Origin: Thermospira aquatica
GTDB lineage: Bacteria; Spirochaetota; Brevinematia; Brevinematales; Thermospiraceae
Assembly: GCF_023525255.1 (NCBI RefSeq)
Contig: NZ_CP073355.1
Coordinates: forward strand, 1,860,001 to 1,924,000
Direction of reading: 5' to 3'
DNA: 64,000 nt
Translations under genes and position numbers: made by a program
Part shown: positions 8,746 to 17,802 of the stretch, in pieces
Layout: every line of letters begins with the position of its first letter
Position numbering within the stretch: position 1 is the stretch's first letter
Notes under the pieces: generated by a model
What the model was told of the DNA's origin: nothing
The model's database searches: none
Seen by the model: the letters and a program-made list of their open reading frames with translations, nothing else

Positions 8746-8797
8746 AAAAATTTGCATAAAAGAAAAGTTTCCTATATATTGATATTAAGGAGGAAAT

Positions 8798-9190
8798 GTG
8801 CCTACTTACAAGAAAAGCCATATTCGGGACGCTGTACTGCAGGTTCTTCGGAGTACGAAAACGCATCCTTCGGCTGAATGGGTTTGGCAAGAGGTGAAGA
8901 AGATGTATCCTTCGGTTACGCTAGCAACGGTTTATCGAAATCTTCATATTCTTGAGGCCCAAGGCCAGGTGCTCGTCTTGGATGTAGGACAGGGAGAAAG
9001 GCGTTATGATGGGTTTACCTGTCACCATGGACATTTTGTGTGTCGGAAGTGTGGAGAGGTTTTTGACTTTGATCTCAAAACTAAACCGTGGATGGCCAGG
9101 GAAATACCCGGTGAAATTGAGTCATGGCAGGTGATTTTTTATGGGGTATGCCATAAGTGTGCGGCAAACAGGACCTTTTTCTCTCAATAG
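8798..9190 (+). CDS. Fur-family metalloregulator, PerR-like
   Basis: 130 residues, start codon GTG after AAGGAGG. The N-terminal winged helix (residues about 5-80) has the Fur recognition segment SVTLATVYRNLHILEAQGQV. The dimerisation domain has HHGHFVCRKCGEVFDFD and a C-terminal CHKC, giving two CxxC pairs for structural zinc. It heads an operon of hemerythrin, superoxide reductase, ferritin and rubrerythrin genes, which suggests a peroxide/iron sensor of the PerR (or Borrelia BosR) kind rather than a housekeeping Fur. Sensing specificity cannot be read from sequence alone. Confidence 0.88.
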   Translation: MPTYKKSHIRDAVLQVLRSTKTHPSAEWVWQEVKKMYPSVTLATVYRNLHILEAQGQVLVLDVGQGERRYDGFTCHHGHFVCRKCGEVFDFDLKTKPWMAREIPGEIESWQVIFYGVCHKCAANRTFFSQ

Positions 9191-9223
9191 GAAACCAAAA
9201 TATATCGATAAAGGAGGCCTTTA

Positions 9224-9621
9224 TGGCATTTTTTACCTGGACGGAGAATATGAGTGTTGGGGTAGAAGAGTTTGATACTCATCACAAGAAGCTCGTTGAT
9301 CTTACGAATCAGCTTTGGACTGATGAGTGAGGGTAAGGAGACAAGTGGTAGGCAGGGTGCTTGAAGAACTTTTTGAGGTATAGTGAGTATCATTTTAGTG
9401 CTGAGGAAAAATGAAAGAAATGGGTTATCCTGCCTATCCTGGACATCAAGCTGAACATCAGAAGTTTGTTGAAGAGGCAACAACGCTTTATAGAAAATTC
9501 CAGGAGGAGATATTTTATTTCTCTGGATACTTTGAATTTTCTGAAAGATTGGCTTAGTAAGCATATTCTTCAGACAGATATGGCTTACAAGCCCTTTTTT
9601 AACAACAAAGGTATACGATAA
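9224..9621 (+). pseudogene. Bacteriohemerythrin, copy 1 (frameshifted)
   Basis: Same gene as 10111-10518 but carrying about six indels: around 9317 (CTTTGGACTG where copy 2 has CTTTTTGACGCG), a two-base loss at the GGTAAGG run, an extra T near 9371, a four-base loss in an A-run near 9410, and single losses near 9504 and 9515. The first 30 residues ([20 protein letters not shown]) are intact, then the frame closes early. The base changes are almost all indels, mostly at homopolymers, so consensus error is as likely as real decay. Confidence 0.85.
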
Positions 9622-9646
9622 AGAGAAAAATACGAAGGAGGTAAAG

Positions 9647-10021
9647 ATGATCGAACGTGGTCAGATTTACAAGTGTAGTGTATGTGGCAACATTGTTGAA
9701 GTTAGGGTTGCTGGTGGTGGTACGCTGGTGTGCTGTGGGCAACCGATGGAGCTTCTCAAGGAGAATACGGTGGAAGCATCTCGGGAGAAGCATATTCCTG
9801 TGATTGAGGCGAGAGATGGCGGATATTTGGTGAAAGTTGGGAGTGTAGAACATCCCATGGAGGAAAAACACTATATTATGTGGATTTCTCTTATGGCAGA
9901 TGGGAAGGAGTATACCCAGTACCTGAAGCCAGGGGACAAGCCTGAGGCATTTTTTGCTGTGCAGGCGTCATCGGTAACAGCCCGGGAGTATTGTAATCTC
10001 CACGGTTTGTGGAAATCTTAA
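9647..10021 (+). CDS. dfx: Desulfoferrodoxin-type superoxide reductase, copy 1 (intact)
   Basis: 124 residues; reduces superoxide to peroxide without making oxygen. N-terminal desulforedoxin domain with CSVCG and CCGQPM (four Cys for the Fe centre I), then the neelaredoxin domain with the His ligands in [18 protein letters not shown] and the Cys-His pair CNLHG near the C-terminus. The EK pair preceding the first His ligand, important for catalysis in the family, is present. AAGGAGG lies before the ATG. Electrons would come from rubredoxin-like partners not found in this window. Confidence 0.95.
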   Translation: MIERGQIYKCSVCGNIVEVRVAGGGTLVCCGQPMELLKENTVEASREKHIPVIEARDGGYLVKVGSVEHPMEEKHYIMWISLMADGKEYTQYLKPGDKPEAFFAVQASSVTAREYCNLHGLWKS

Positions 10022-10110
10022 AGAAGGTTTTTAAGAGTGTATGTGAAAATGTACTGAAGAGAATATTTTCTCATTCAGATTAGGGAAAAAACAGATACAA
10101 GGAGGCCTTT

Positions 10111-10518
10111 ATGGCATTTTTTACCTGGACGGAGAATATGAGTGTTGGGGTAGAAGAGTTTGATACTCATCACAAGAAGCTCGTTGATCTTACGAATCAG
10201 CTTTTTGACGCGATGAGTGAGGGTAAGGGGAGACAAGTGGTAGGCGGGGTGCTTGAAGAACTTTTGAGGTATAGTGAGTATCATTTTAGTGCTGAGGAAA
10301 AGAAAATGAAAGAAATGGGTTATCCTGCCTATCCTGGACATCAAGCTGAACATCAGAAGTTTGTTGAAGAGGCAACAACGCTTTATAGAAAATTCCAGGG
10401 AGGAGATATTTTTATTTCTCTGGATACTTTGAATTTTCTGAAAGATTGGCTTAGTAAGCATATTCTTCAGACAGATATGGCTTACAAGCCCTTTTTTAAC
10501 AACAAAGGTATACGATAA
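10111..10518 (+). CDS. Bacteriohemerythrin, copy 2 (intact)
   Basis: 135-residue four-helix O2-binding protein with a di-iron centre. The ligand pattern is complete: H in [14 protein letters not shown] (HxxxE), HQAEH (HxxxH) and HILQTD (HxxxxD). No signal peptide, so cytoplasmic. Likely role is oxygen binding or delivery to the neighbouring detoxification enzymes (inference from context). AAGGAGGCC precedes the start. Confidence 0.93.
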   Translation: MAFFTWTENMSVGVEEFDTHHKKLVDLTNQLFDAMSEGKGRQVVGGVLEELLRYSEYHFSAEEKKMKEMGYPAYPGHQAEHQKFVEEATTLYRKFQGGDIFISLDTLNFLKDWLSKHILQTDMAYKPFFNNKGIR

Positions 10519-10543
10519 AGAGAAAAATACGAAGGAGGTAAAG

Positions 10544-10931
10544 ATGATCGAACGTGGTCAGATTTACAAGTGTAGTGTATGTGGCAACATTGTTGAAGTT
10601 AGGGTTGCTGGTGGTGGTACGCTGGTGTGCTGTGGGCAACCGATGGAGCTTCTCAAGGAGAATACGGTGGAAGCATCTCGGGAGAAGCATATTCCTGTGA
10701 TTGAGGCGAGAGATGGCGGATATTTGGTGAAAGTTGGGAGTGTAGAACATCCCATGGAGGAAAAACACTATATTATGTGGATTTCTCTTATGGCAGATGG
10801 GAAGGAGTATACCCAGTATCTCAAGCCTGGAGATAAACCCTGGAGATAAACCTGAGGCATTTTTTGCTGTGCAGGCGTCATCGGTAACAGCCCGGGAGTA
10901 TTGTAATCTCCACGGCCTCTGGAAATCTTAA
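10544..10931 (+). pseudogene. Desulfoferrodoxin-type superoxide reductase, copy 2 (frameshifted near the end)
   Basis: Identical to copy 1 for its first 92 residues. Around 10820-10850 it has a run of synonymous differences and then a tandem repeat of 13 bases (CCTGGAGATAAAC twice) that shifts the frame, ending the protein at 10849 as LKPGDKPWR. The lost C-terminus, including the Cys-His iron ligands of centre II, is still encoded in another frame up to 10931. As written the product would lack the active site. Confidence 0.85.
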
Positions 10932-10946
10932 AAGAAGGAGAGTTTT

Positions 10947-11435
10947 ATGTTAGACAAAGAGATGAATGATAAGCTGAATACGCAAATCCAGGAGGAGTTG
11001 TATTCGGCGTATTTGTACCTTGCTATGGCGGCATGGTGTGATGAAGAAAGTTGGACAGGGAGCGCTCACTGGTTTCGTAAGCAAGCCCAGGAAGAAATAA
11101 ATCATGCCATGAAGTTTTACCACTATATTGTGGAAAAGGGTGGAAGAGCGATCATGGAAGCTATTGAAAAGCCCCCAGTGGAATGGAAAGATCTTCTTGC
11201 CGTTTTTGAGGCTGCCTATGAGCACGAGCTTACCGTGACAAAACGGATCCATGATCTGGTAGCGTATGCGCGTGAGGTCAATGATTATGCTACCGAGCAG
11301 ATGCTTCAGTGGTTTGTGGCTGAACAAGTAGAGGAAGAAGCGCAGACCTTCGAGATTGTGCAGAAGCTGAAAAAGATTGGAGAAAGCAACTCCGGAAAAC
11401 TCTATCTCGATGGGAAGCTTGGAAAAAGAGAATAA
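10947..11435 (+). CDS. ftn: Ferritin (non-heme, bacterial FtnA type)
   Basis: 162 residues starting MLDKEMNDKLNTQIQEELYSAYLYLAMAAWCDEE. Ferroxidase-centre residues are visible: E in QIQEELYSAYLY, the EEINHAMKFYHYI segment (E, H), and the distal E/Q (EQVEEEAQ). Stores iron as ferric mineral and limits Fenton chemistry. It follows the duplicated superoxide reductase pair by 15 bases behind AAGGAGAG. Confidence 0.95.
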   Translation: MLDKEMNDKLNTQIQEELYSAYLYLAMAAWCDEESWTGSAHWFRKQAQEEINHAMKFYHYIVEKGGRAIMEAIEKPPVEWKDLLAVFEAAYEHELTVTKRIHDLVAYAREVNDYATEQMLQWFVAEQVEEEAQTFEIVQKLKKIGESNSGKLYLDGKLGKRE

Positions 11436-11459
11436 TTCTTATAAAAGGAGGATAGATAT

Positions 11460-12050
11460 ATGGCAAAGTCTCTCAAAGGGACAAAAACAGCAGAAAATTT
11501 AATGAAAGCATTTGCTGGAGAGTCTCAAGCTCGTACTCGTTACACCTACTATGCTTCTCAGGCTGCAAAGGAAGGGTACATGCAGATTGAGGCAATTTTT
11601 ACAGAAACGGCTGACAACGAAAAAGAGCATGCGAAGGTGTTTTTTAAGCATCTCGTGGAAGGGTTGGGGAATGATGTAATGCAAGAGATCCAGGCTAGTT
11701 ATCCTGTTGCTCTTTCAGACACCTTGAGTAATCTCAAGAGTGCGGCTGCAGGTGAGAACGAAGAATGGACAAAACTCTATCCCGAGTTTGCTGATATAGC
11801 AGAGAAAGAGGGATTTCCTGAGGTTGCGGCAAGTTTTCGTGCTATCGCTCAGGTGGAGGCCCGTCATGAGGCTCGTTACCGCAAACTGGCAGACAATATT
11901 GAGAAGGGCAAGGTGTTCAAGAAAGACGAGAAGATCCTCTGGAAGTGTCGCAACTGTGGGTTCATCATCGAGGCCAAGGAAGCTCCACAGGTGTGTCCCA
12001 GCTGTAAACATCCGCAGAGTTACTTCGAAGTGTTTGTGGAAAACTACTAA
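11460..12050 (+). CDS. rbr: Rubrerythrin
   Basis: 196 residues; NADH-linked peroxidase of anaerobes. N-terminal di-iron four-helix domain ([26 protein letters not shown]; two ExxH motifs, ENEKEHAK-type and EARHEARY), then a C-terminal rubredoxin-like domain with CRNCG and CPSCKHPQ (about residues 161-182). Last gene of the operon; a strong terminator follows. Confidence 0.97.
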   Translation: MAKSLKGTKTAENLMKAFAGESQARTRYTYYASQAAKEGYMQIEAIFTETADNEKEHAKVFFKHLVEGLGNDVMQEIQASYPVALSDTLSNLKSAAAGENEEWTKLYPEFADIAEKEGFPEVAASFRAIAQVEARHEARYRKLADNIEKGKVFKKDEKILWKCRNCGFIIEAKEAPQVCPSCKHPQSYFEVFVENY

Positions 12051-12055
12051 AGTTT

Positions 12056-12084
12056 GCCCCCGCTTTGGCGGGGGTTGTTTTTTT
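12056..12084 (+). terminator. Rho-independent terminator of the oxygen-stress operon
   Basis: CCCCCGC/GCGGGGG stem with a TTTG-type loop followed by TTGTTTTTTT. Confidence 0.93.
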
Positions 12085-12087
12085 AAA

Positions 12088-12116
12088 TTGCAAGTTTTAT
12101 TTTTTTGCTTTACAAT
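12088..12116 (+). promoter_or_regulatory. Promoter of the penicillin-binding protein gene
   Basis: TTGCAA at 12088-12093, 17-bp spacer, TACAAT at 12111-12116; starts only four bases after the terminator T-run. Confidence 0.7.
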
Positions 12117-12152
12117 AAATACTGGATATACGGAGTAAGGAGTTCTTACTTT

Positions 12153-14627
12153 ATGAGTGTTAAAAAACATCTTCACAATCTGCGAAGAAAACTACCACTC
12201 TCGAAGTTAGAGATGATTTTTTATACTATTCTTGTGCTTGTAGGCATTGTTTCTGGTATAGTCATTGCACAGATTACTATTACGTTTCATGAGTTATCAG
12301 ACATCAAACCATTAGAGTCATATTCAACTTACGCTGTTCCAACAAAAGTGTATGATGTGAATGGTAAGCTGATTGCAGAGTTTTACCGTGAAAAACGAGA
12401 GATCATTTCCTACCAGGATATGCCTCAAAGTCTTATTCAAGCAATTGTAGCTATTGAAGATAACAAGTTTTTTGAGCATCGGGGATTTAATCTATTTGCG
12501 ATGATTCGGGGAGCCTTGATTGATCCCTTGCTTGGAAAACGAGCTAGAGGTGGATCGACGCTTACCCAACAGCTCGCCAAGAGGCTTTATACTTCAGGTG
12601 AGAGGAATGTTTTTCGAAAGCTTGTGGAGTTGTGGTATGCCCTTCAGATCGAAAAGAAGTACTCAAAAGAAGAAATTCTGGAGATGTATTTTAACCAGAT
12701 CTATCTTGGACATGGTTGTTATGGGATTGAGGCTGCGGCACAGTTTTATTTTGGTAAACATGCAAAAGAGTTGAGTCTAGCAGAATCCGCAATGCTTGCT
12801 GGTATGGCCCAGAGCCCGGAGGGGTATTCGTTACTTTTGCATCCAGAACGAGCTAAAAAACGTCATAAACAAGTGCTTGACGCGATGGTTTCTCTGAAGT
12901 ATATCACGCAGACCCAGGCAGAAGAAGTATATGACGATTTCTGGAATAATCTCAATGTGTATGTAAAAGCTGAATCCGTGATTGTTCAGAGAAGCGGTAG
13001 TTCCTATGCTCCGTATTTTGTGGAGTATATTCGTCAGATGTTGGAGGAACGTTTTGGCAAGGAACAATTGTATACGGCTGGCTATAGTGTCTACACGACG
13101 CTCGATCTTGATAAGCAACTCACGGCCGAGAAGTATGTGAAAGCAGCCGTGTCGAATGAACAGGTGATCTATGATGCCTACAATCGGAGTATGAGACGCA
13201 TCTTACAGGAAAATTATGCTGATATTGTGGATGCGCTGGGGATCTATCTTGGAATTCCTCAGGTGTACGTTGGGTTTTCTAAGGTTCAGAATACGCTGGA
13301 TGAAGCTTTGCGAGACTATGAAGATGCCCTGTATCTTGTTTCTTATGGAGTTGGGATGGAGAAAGTAAATCTCTTTTTGCGAGAGAGGCTCAATCCCAAT
13401 CGTATTAAAACAGCTCGTAAGGATCAGGTAGAGGGGGCTCTTATCTCTATTAATCCTTCAACAGGATATATTGAAGCCATGGTAGGGGGGAAGGATTTCT
13501 CCTCATTTAATCAGTTCAATCGTGCCGTTCAGGCAAGAAGACAGATGGGATCGCTTTTTAAACCCGTGTATTATGCGGTAGCTATAGAAAAAAAGTTGAT
13601 AACACCTGCAAGTGTTTTTGATGATGCTCCAAAGGTTTTTCAGGATGGAGCTGGAAACCCATGGATTCCAAGAAATTATGAAGGAACTTTTCGAGGCGAG
13701 ATTCGTGTGAGAACGGCTCTTCAGTACTCGGTTAATCTGGTAGCTATTCAGATATGGCAAAAGCTCATGCAAACAGTTGGCTATGAGGCTACGGCTTCGA
13801 TGATCGCAGGGCTTTTGGGAACAACTGTAGATGATGTGAAGAAAAATGTGATGCCTTCCCTTGCTTTTGCGCTGGGAGTTGGTATCTTTACGCCTTTTCA
13901 GGTAGCGCAGGCGTTTGCCACCATTGTCAACAATGGTGAATGGGTGAAGCCTTTAGCGATTCGTCAGGTGAAGGATCGATATGGAAGAGTAGTGGCTGAT
14001 TTTGAAATGGAGCGCGACCTCAATAAAACCAATCGCCAGCAGATTCTTTCTGAAGGAGCAGCGTATATTATGCAGGACATGCTGTCTACGGTACTCTATC
14101 GTGGTACTGGGGCCAGAGCTGCTTCAGCAGCTGGTTTTAACTATCCAGCTGGAGGAAAGACAGGGACTACACCAAACTGGAAAGATGCATGGTTTGCCGG
14201 ATTTACCAAAAATCTTTCCACCGTTGTCTGGGTGGGTTTTGATGATTATCGTAAAGCCCTGGGGCGCCATCGTGCTGCGGCAGTTGTGGCAGCCCCCATA
14301 TGGATGAATTACATGAGAGATGTTTCTCAAAAAAATCCTCCCCCGGGATTTTCTCAACCAGGTGATGTCGTGAGGGTGGGTGTATGTGCAGAAAGCGGGC
14401 TTTTGCCAACGGTATACTGTCCTGATGTGGTTGAGGAGATCTTTCTTCGGAGTACTGTACCATCCAGAACCTGTGACAAACATACCACAGACTCCTATGA
14501 GCGGCAAAGACAGGAGATAGAGATCCTCACCAATAATGTGGATTATCAATTTGATTTTGACCAGCCGCAGGACAACTGGAAGCTTGATAGTAGTGAGGGA
14601 CCGGTAAATCTCGACCTGGGGTTGTAA
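12153..14627 (+). CDS. Class A penicillin-binding protein (PBP1A type)
   Basis: 824 residues: bifunctional peptidoglycan glycosyltransferase/transpeptidase. Cytoplasmic basic start, a membrane helix (FYTILVLVGIVSGIVIA), GT51 domain with EDNKFFEHRGFN and RGGSTLTQQLAKRL (about residues 90-160), then the transpeptidase with SLFK (SxxK, in RRQMGSLFKP), YSVN (SxN) and KTGTTPNWKDAWFAG (KTG). Start taken at 12153 (AAGGAG upstream) rather than 12105, which overlaps the -10 region. The next gene begins directly after its stop. Confidence 0.96.
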   Translation: MSVKKHLHNLRRKLPLSKLEMIFYTILVLVGIVSGIVIAQITITFHELSDIKPLESYSTYAVPTKVYDVNGKLIAEFYREKREIISYQDMPQSLIQAIVAIEDNKFFEHRGFNLFAMIRGALIDPLLGKRARGGSTLTQQLAKRLYTSGERNVFRKLVELWYALQIEKKYSKEEILEMYFNQIYLGHGCYGIEAAAQFYFGKHAKELSLAESAMLAGMAQSPEGYSLLLHPERAKKRHKQVLDAMVSLKYITQTQAEEVYDDFWNNLNVYVKAESVIVQRSGSSYAPYFVEYIRQMLEERFGKEQLYTAGYSVYTTLDLDKQLTAEKYVKAAVSNEQVIYDAYNRSMRRILQENYADIVDALGIYLGIPQVYVGFSKVQNTLDEALRDYEDALYLVSYGVGMEKVNLFLRERLNPNRIKTARKDQVEGALISINPSTGYIEAMVGGKDFSSFNQFNRAVQARRQMGSLFKPVYYAVAIEKKLITPASVFDDAPKVFQDGAGNPWIPRNYEGTFRGEIRVRTALQYSVNLVAIQIWQKLMQTVGYEATASMIAGLLGTTVDDVKKNVMPSLAFALGVGIFTPFQVAQAFATIVNNGEWVKPLAIRQVKDRYGRVVADFEMERDLNKTNRQQILSEGAAYIMQDMLSTVLYRGTGARAASAAGFNYPAGGKTGTTPNWKDAWFAGFTKNLSTVVWVGFDDYRKALGRHRAAAVVAAPIWMNYMRDVSQKNPPPGFSQPGDVVRVGVCAESGLLPTVYCPDVVEEIFLRSTVPSRTCDKHTTDSYERQRQEIEILTNNVDYQFDFDQPQDNWKLDSSEGPVNLDLGL

Positions 14628-16235
14628 GTGAGGTTTCTTCTTATTGATGGGTATATTGATGAGCCTACAGCGCTTGGTGTTCCCCCCTACATTTCACCGT
14701 ATGTTCGTTATGTGGCAGGAGCTATATGGTCGGCGGGCGGGCATGAGCTTCTTTATCGGACGATTGACCAGCTGAGAGAGACACATGATAAGCCAGATGC
14801 GGATTTTGTCATTTTGATAGCAGGAAATCCTGTCCCTGGAAAGTATCTGGGAGGGAATCCTATTACCTTGGACGAGGTTAAAGAACTCGCTGATTTTTAT
14901 CGGAAAAAAAATTTTCTCTGGGGGGGACCTCAGAGTCGTGAAAAAAACAACAATTTTTCCAAAAACATTCAGGTGATAAGCGGGGATATTGAGGCTTATG
15001 TGTGGGATATAGCTCGTAACAATACACCTCGAGAACGTTTTCGAAGTTTAGAGGAATGGCATGTATGTGCCACGTTTGGGGCAGAGGTAGTGCTTCAGCA
15101 TCCCTGGTTCCCGGATGTGGTTATAGAACTGGAAACAGGAAGGGGATGTCCCAGGAGATTTCACTGTAGTTTTTGCCTTGAGGGGCTTTTTGAGGTGGAA
15201 TTTCGTCCTGTAGCTTCCATTCAGGAGGAGGTGAACAGACTTTATCAAGTCGGATGTCGCCATTTTCGTCTGGGGAAGCAGGCAGATATTTTAAGCTATC
15301 AGGCAGATTTTTCCTGTGAGAGGGATGGCTTTTTTCGCCCTGTGCCGGAGAATCTTGAGAGGCTCTATTCAGGCATTCGAGAGGTGGCTCCAGATCTTAA
15401 AACACTTCATCTTGACAACATGAATCCGGGTACTATCGCTCGTTTTCCAAAAGAATCTGCCAGGATCCTTGAAACAATCGCAAGATATAATACACCGGGA
15501 GATGTGGCAGCTTTTGGTATGGAATCAGCTGATCCAGAGGTTATTCGCCGTAACGCTCTCAAGGCTTCTCCAGATCAGGTTTTTCAGGCCATACAAATGG
15601 TCAATGAGATCGGTGGAAAACGTGATGGTGGTATCCCAAAGCTACTCCCTGGGGTAAATCTTATCCATGGTTTACCAGGAGAAACGAGGGAGACCTTTCG
15701 TCTCAATTATGAGTTTCTCTTGCAAATTTTTGAAGAAGGGCTTCTTCTCCGAAGAATCAATATTCGTCAGCTCAAGCAAACCCCGGGGACACCTCTGGAA
15801 CATCTGCCTTTGAAAAAAGATGTGAAAACAGAGGCGGCTTTTCGTCATTATAGAGAGAAAATAAGAAAAGAAATCGATATTCCGATGCTTCAGAGAATTT
15901 TCCCCCCGGGTACCGTGCTTCGAGATCTTATTGTTGATGGACACCGTGGGGAATGGAGTCTTGCCAGACAATTGGGGAGTTATCCTATTATAGTGAAAAT
16001 TCCACGCAATGTTTCTTTGCGAGAACACCTGGATGCTTTTGTGATTGACTATCGAGAGCGTTCACTTATCGGTCTTTGTTTTCCCTTTGATGTAAAAAAG
16101 CTTTCGTATCACGAAATTCAGCAGATTCCTGGTATGGCAAAGAAAGCTGGTATGCTTGTTGCACAAAAAGAAATTTCTCTTGAAGACTTCCGGGAGAGTC
16201 CACTGTATGAGGTTCTTGTCTCTTGCTCGCGTTAA
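14628..16235 (+). CDS. Radical SAM protein with N-terminal cobalamin-binding-like region and C-terminal helix-hairpin-helix (COG1031-like)
   Basis: 535 residues, GTG start immediately after the PBP stop. Residues 1-120 look like a B12-binding Rossmann region (FLLIDGYIDEPTALG, HELLYRTIDQL, DADFVILIAG). The cluster cysteines read GRGCPRRFHCSFC at about residues 172-183, a CX5CX2C spacing instead of the usual CX3CX2C; HCSFC and a preceding LETGRGCPR match the uncharacterised family COG1031 as I remember it. The end (YHEIQQIPGMAKKAGMLV) resembles a helix-hairpin-helix. Substrate unknown. Convergent with the next gene, stops overlapping by four bases. Confidence 0.75.
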   Translation: MRFLLIDGYIDEPTALGVPPYISPYVRYVAGAIWSAGGHELLYRTIDQLRETHDKPDADFVILIAGNPVPGKYLGGNPITLDEVKELADFYRKKNFLWGGPQSREKNNNFSKNIQVISGDIEAYVWDIARNNTPRERFRSLEEWHVCATFGAEVVLQHPWFPDVVIELETGRGCPRRFHCSFCLEGLFEVEFRPVASIQEEVNRLYQVGCRHFRLGKQADILSYQADFSCERDGFFRPVPENLERLYSGIREVAPDLKTLHLDNMNPGTIARFPKESARILETIARYNTPGDVAAFGMESADPEVIRRNALKASPDQVFQAIQMVNEIGGKRDGGIPKLLPGVNLIHGLPGETRETFRLNYEFLLQIFEEGLLLRRINIRQLKQTPGTPLEHLPLKKDVKTEAAFRHYREKIRKEIDIPMLQRIFPPGTVLRDLIVDGHRGEWSLARQLGSYPIIVKIPRNVSLREHLDAFVIDYRERSLIGLCFPFDVKKLSYHEIQQIPGMAKKAGMLVAQKEISLEDFRESPLYEVLVSCSR

Positions 16236-17671
16236 TATGCCCCTTCTCGTTTTATGAGAACCTCAAAGGTTTTGAGGATGATAACGATATCGAGCCACAG
16301 GGACCAGTTCTCAACGTACCAGACATCTGTTTGTACCCGATAGTTGTAGTCGGTATTGGACCTACCTGATACCTGCCAGAGACCTGTAAGACCGGGGCGG
16401 ACGGAATAGTAATAAACCTGGTACTCCTTATAAAATTTTTCAATCTCTTCAGCTGATACTGGACGAGGCCCTACAATGGATATATCTCCTTTTAGTATAT
16501 TCCAGAGCTGGGGAAGTTCATCAATGCTCGTTTTGCGAATAAACTTCCCAATAGGGGTAATTCGCGGATCGTTGGTGAGTTTTCGTTTGGTTTCCCACTC
16601 TTCTTTGGCTTTGGGATCACTGGCAAGAATATCTTTTAACCTTTCGTCTGCGTCAGGATACATGCTACGAAATTTATAAAGATAAAATGGCTTTCCATTT
16701 TTTCCGATACGTTGTTGTTTGTACACAATTTTTCCTGGAGAGGTTAGCTTAATAATGAAAGCCACAACAAGAAGGAGAGGAGAAAGCAACACAAGTCCGA
16801 CAAGAGATCCCACAATATCTATAGTTCGCTTTAAGAAAAGGTTCCACCAGGCGTTGAGGTTATTTTTGGCGTAAATGAGATAGGAACGTTCTTTGAGAAG
16901 ATAGTGGGTCTCCGCGTTGAAAAGGACGATGGGGTATTCGAGAGGGAACAAAACGATATTTCTTGCACTCGCGTACGCTTCGCTTGCCAAAAGATCGAGA
17001 TCTTTCTCATGAAAATGTTCGGTAATGATAAATACCGTTTCCATGCCGAGACGGCGGATAAAACCACTGATGTCTTTTTCGTAATACACAGGAATCTTAT
17101 TGGGGGAAAGGGATTTCTGGCGTTTGCCCTTTGTGGGGGAGAGGATAGCCTTGGGACGAAAACCCAGGAAACTGTCCTGAGAAAGCTTTTGAGAAAGTTC
17201 CTCTCCCAGGTTCTCTTTTCCGAGGATGAGGACGTCCTCTCCCCATAGGCCTACTATCCACAGAAGTTTTTTGAAAATATAACGGAAAAGAGCAAAGAAA
17301 AAAAGTCCACTTCCCCATAAAAAGAGAAGGGTTAATCGGGAAAAATCAGCGTAAAGTTTGCGAATACTAATCACAAAAAATACAATAATGAGTCCCAACG
17401 TGAGCGCCTTGACGAGTTTTTCTGTTTCCTCCCAGAAGGAAAAATGCCTGTGATAAAGCTTAAACATCCCTATACTGAACACAAAGGCCAGCGGAAGCCA
17501 CAAAACAGAGGCAAAATATTCGTACTGAAAATTAAAAGAAGGAAGGTTGGAGAAAAAAAAACCCGCAATGTTTTGCCGTAAAAAAACAGCAATGGCAAGA
17601 CTTGCATAGTAGGCCATGAGATCGCTTGCTAGAAGTATGAAAAATTGCATGATTTTCCTGAGATATTTCAT
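16232..17671 (-). CDS. Polyprenyl-phosphate sugar-1-phosphate transferase (WbaP/WcaJ family)
   Basis: 479-residue membrane enzyme that starts surface polysaccharide assembly by moving a sugar phosphate to undecaprenyl phosphate. Four to five N-terminal membrane helices (about residues 1-125), a CoA-binding-like middle part (WGEDVLILGKENLG), then the catalytic bacterial sugar transferase domain: KRTIDIVGSLVGLVLLSPLL, QQRIGKNGKPFYLYKFRSM, DELPQLWNILKGDISIVGPRP. Start at the ATG at 17671 because GAGAGGG lies just before it; a TTG five codons earlier is less likely. No polysaccharide cluster surrounds it here. Confidence 0.93.
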   Translation of the reverse strand: MKYLRKIMQFFILLASDLMAYYASLAIAVFLRQNIAGFFFSNLPSFNFQYEYFASVLWLPLAFVFSIGMFKLYHRHFSFWEETEKLVKALTLGLIIVFFVISIRKLYADFSRLTLLFLWGSGLFFFALFRYIFKKLLWIVGLWGEDVLILGKENLGEELSQKLSQDSFLGFRPKAILSPTKGKRQKSLSPNKIPVYYEKDISGFIRRLGMETVFIITEHFHEKDLDLLASEAYASARNIVLFPLEYPIVLFNAETHYLLKERSYLIYAKNNLNAWWNLFLKRTIDIVGSLVGLVLLSPLLLVVAFIIKLTSPGKIVYKQQRIGKNGKPFYLYKFRSMYPDADERLKDILASDPKAKEEWETKRKLTNDPRITPIGKFIRKTSIDELPQLWNILKGDISIVGPRPVSAEEIEKFYKEYQVYYYSVRPGLTGLWQVSGRSNTDYNYRVQTDVWYVENWSLWLDIVIILKTFEVLIKREGAY

Positions 17672-17745
17672 TGTTTTCCCTCTCAAGATTTTTCTTATTA
17701 GTATACCATTAAAAACAAAAAATTTCCACTAAAGAGAGTGTTTAC

Positions 17746-17774
17746 TTGACAGGGAGGTATTTTTGACTTAAAAT
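17746..17774 (+). promoter_or_regulatory. Promoter of the XRE-cupin/leuCD operon
   Basis: TTGACA at 17746-17751, 17-bp spacer, TAAAAT at 17769-17774. The start site should fall within the palindrome at 17776-17794. Confidence 0.82.
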
Positions 17775-17775
17775 A

Positions 17776-17794
17776 TACTTAACTACTTTAAGTA
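17776..17794. promoter_or_regulatory. Operator palindrome over the transcription start
   Basis: TACTTAA-CTACT-TTAAGTA, a perfect 7-5-7 inverted repeat directly after the -10 box and eight bases before the regulator's ATG. Repression, probably by the XRE protein itself, is the simplest reading. Confidence 0.7.
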
Positions 17795-17802
17795 AAGATA
17801 AA

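Larger units (their letters stand above)
9211..10933 (+). repeat. Tandem duplication of a bacteriohemerythrin-superoxide reductase gene pair
   Basis: Unit 1 (about 9211-10021) and unit 2 (about 10100-10933) are nearly identical from the AAGGAGGCC ribosome site through the end of the reductase gene. Differences are mostly small or homopolymer indels in the hemerythrin part, plus one short patch of synonymous changes and a 13-base repeat in the second reductase copy. Each unit has one intact and one broken gene. Confidence 0.93.

Noticed and set aside
8492-8782. 96-codon frame between tRNA-Ser and the Fur-type gene
   Set aside because: Very AT-rich, covers the promoter boxes, no ribosome site and low-complexity product.
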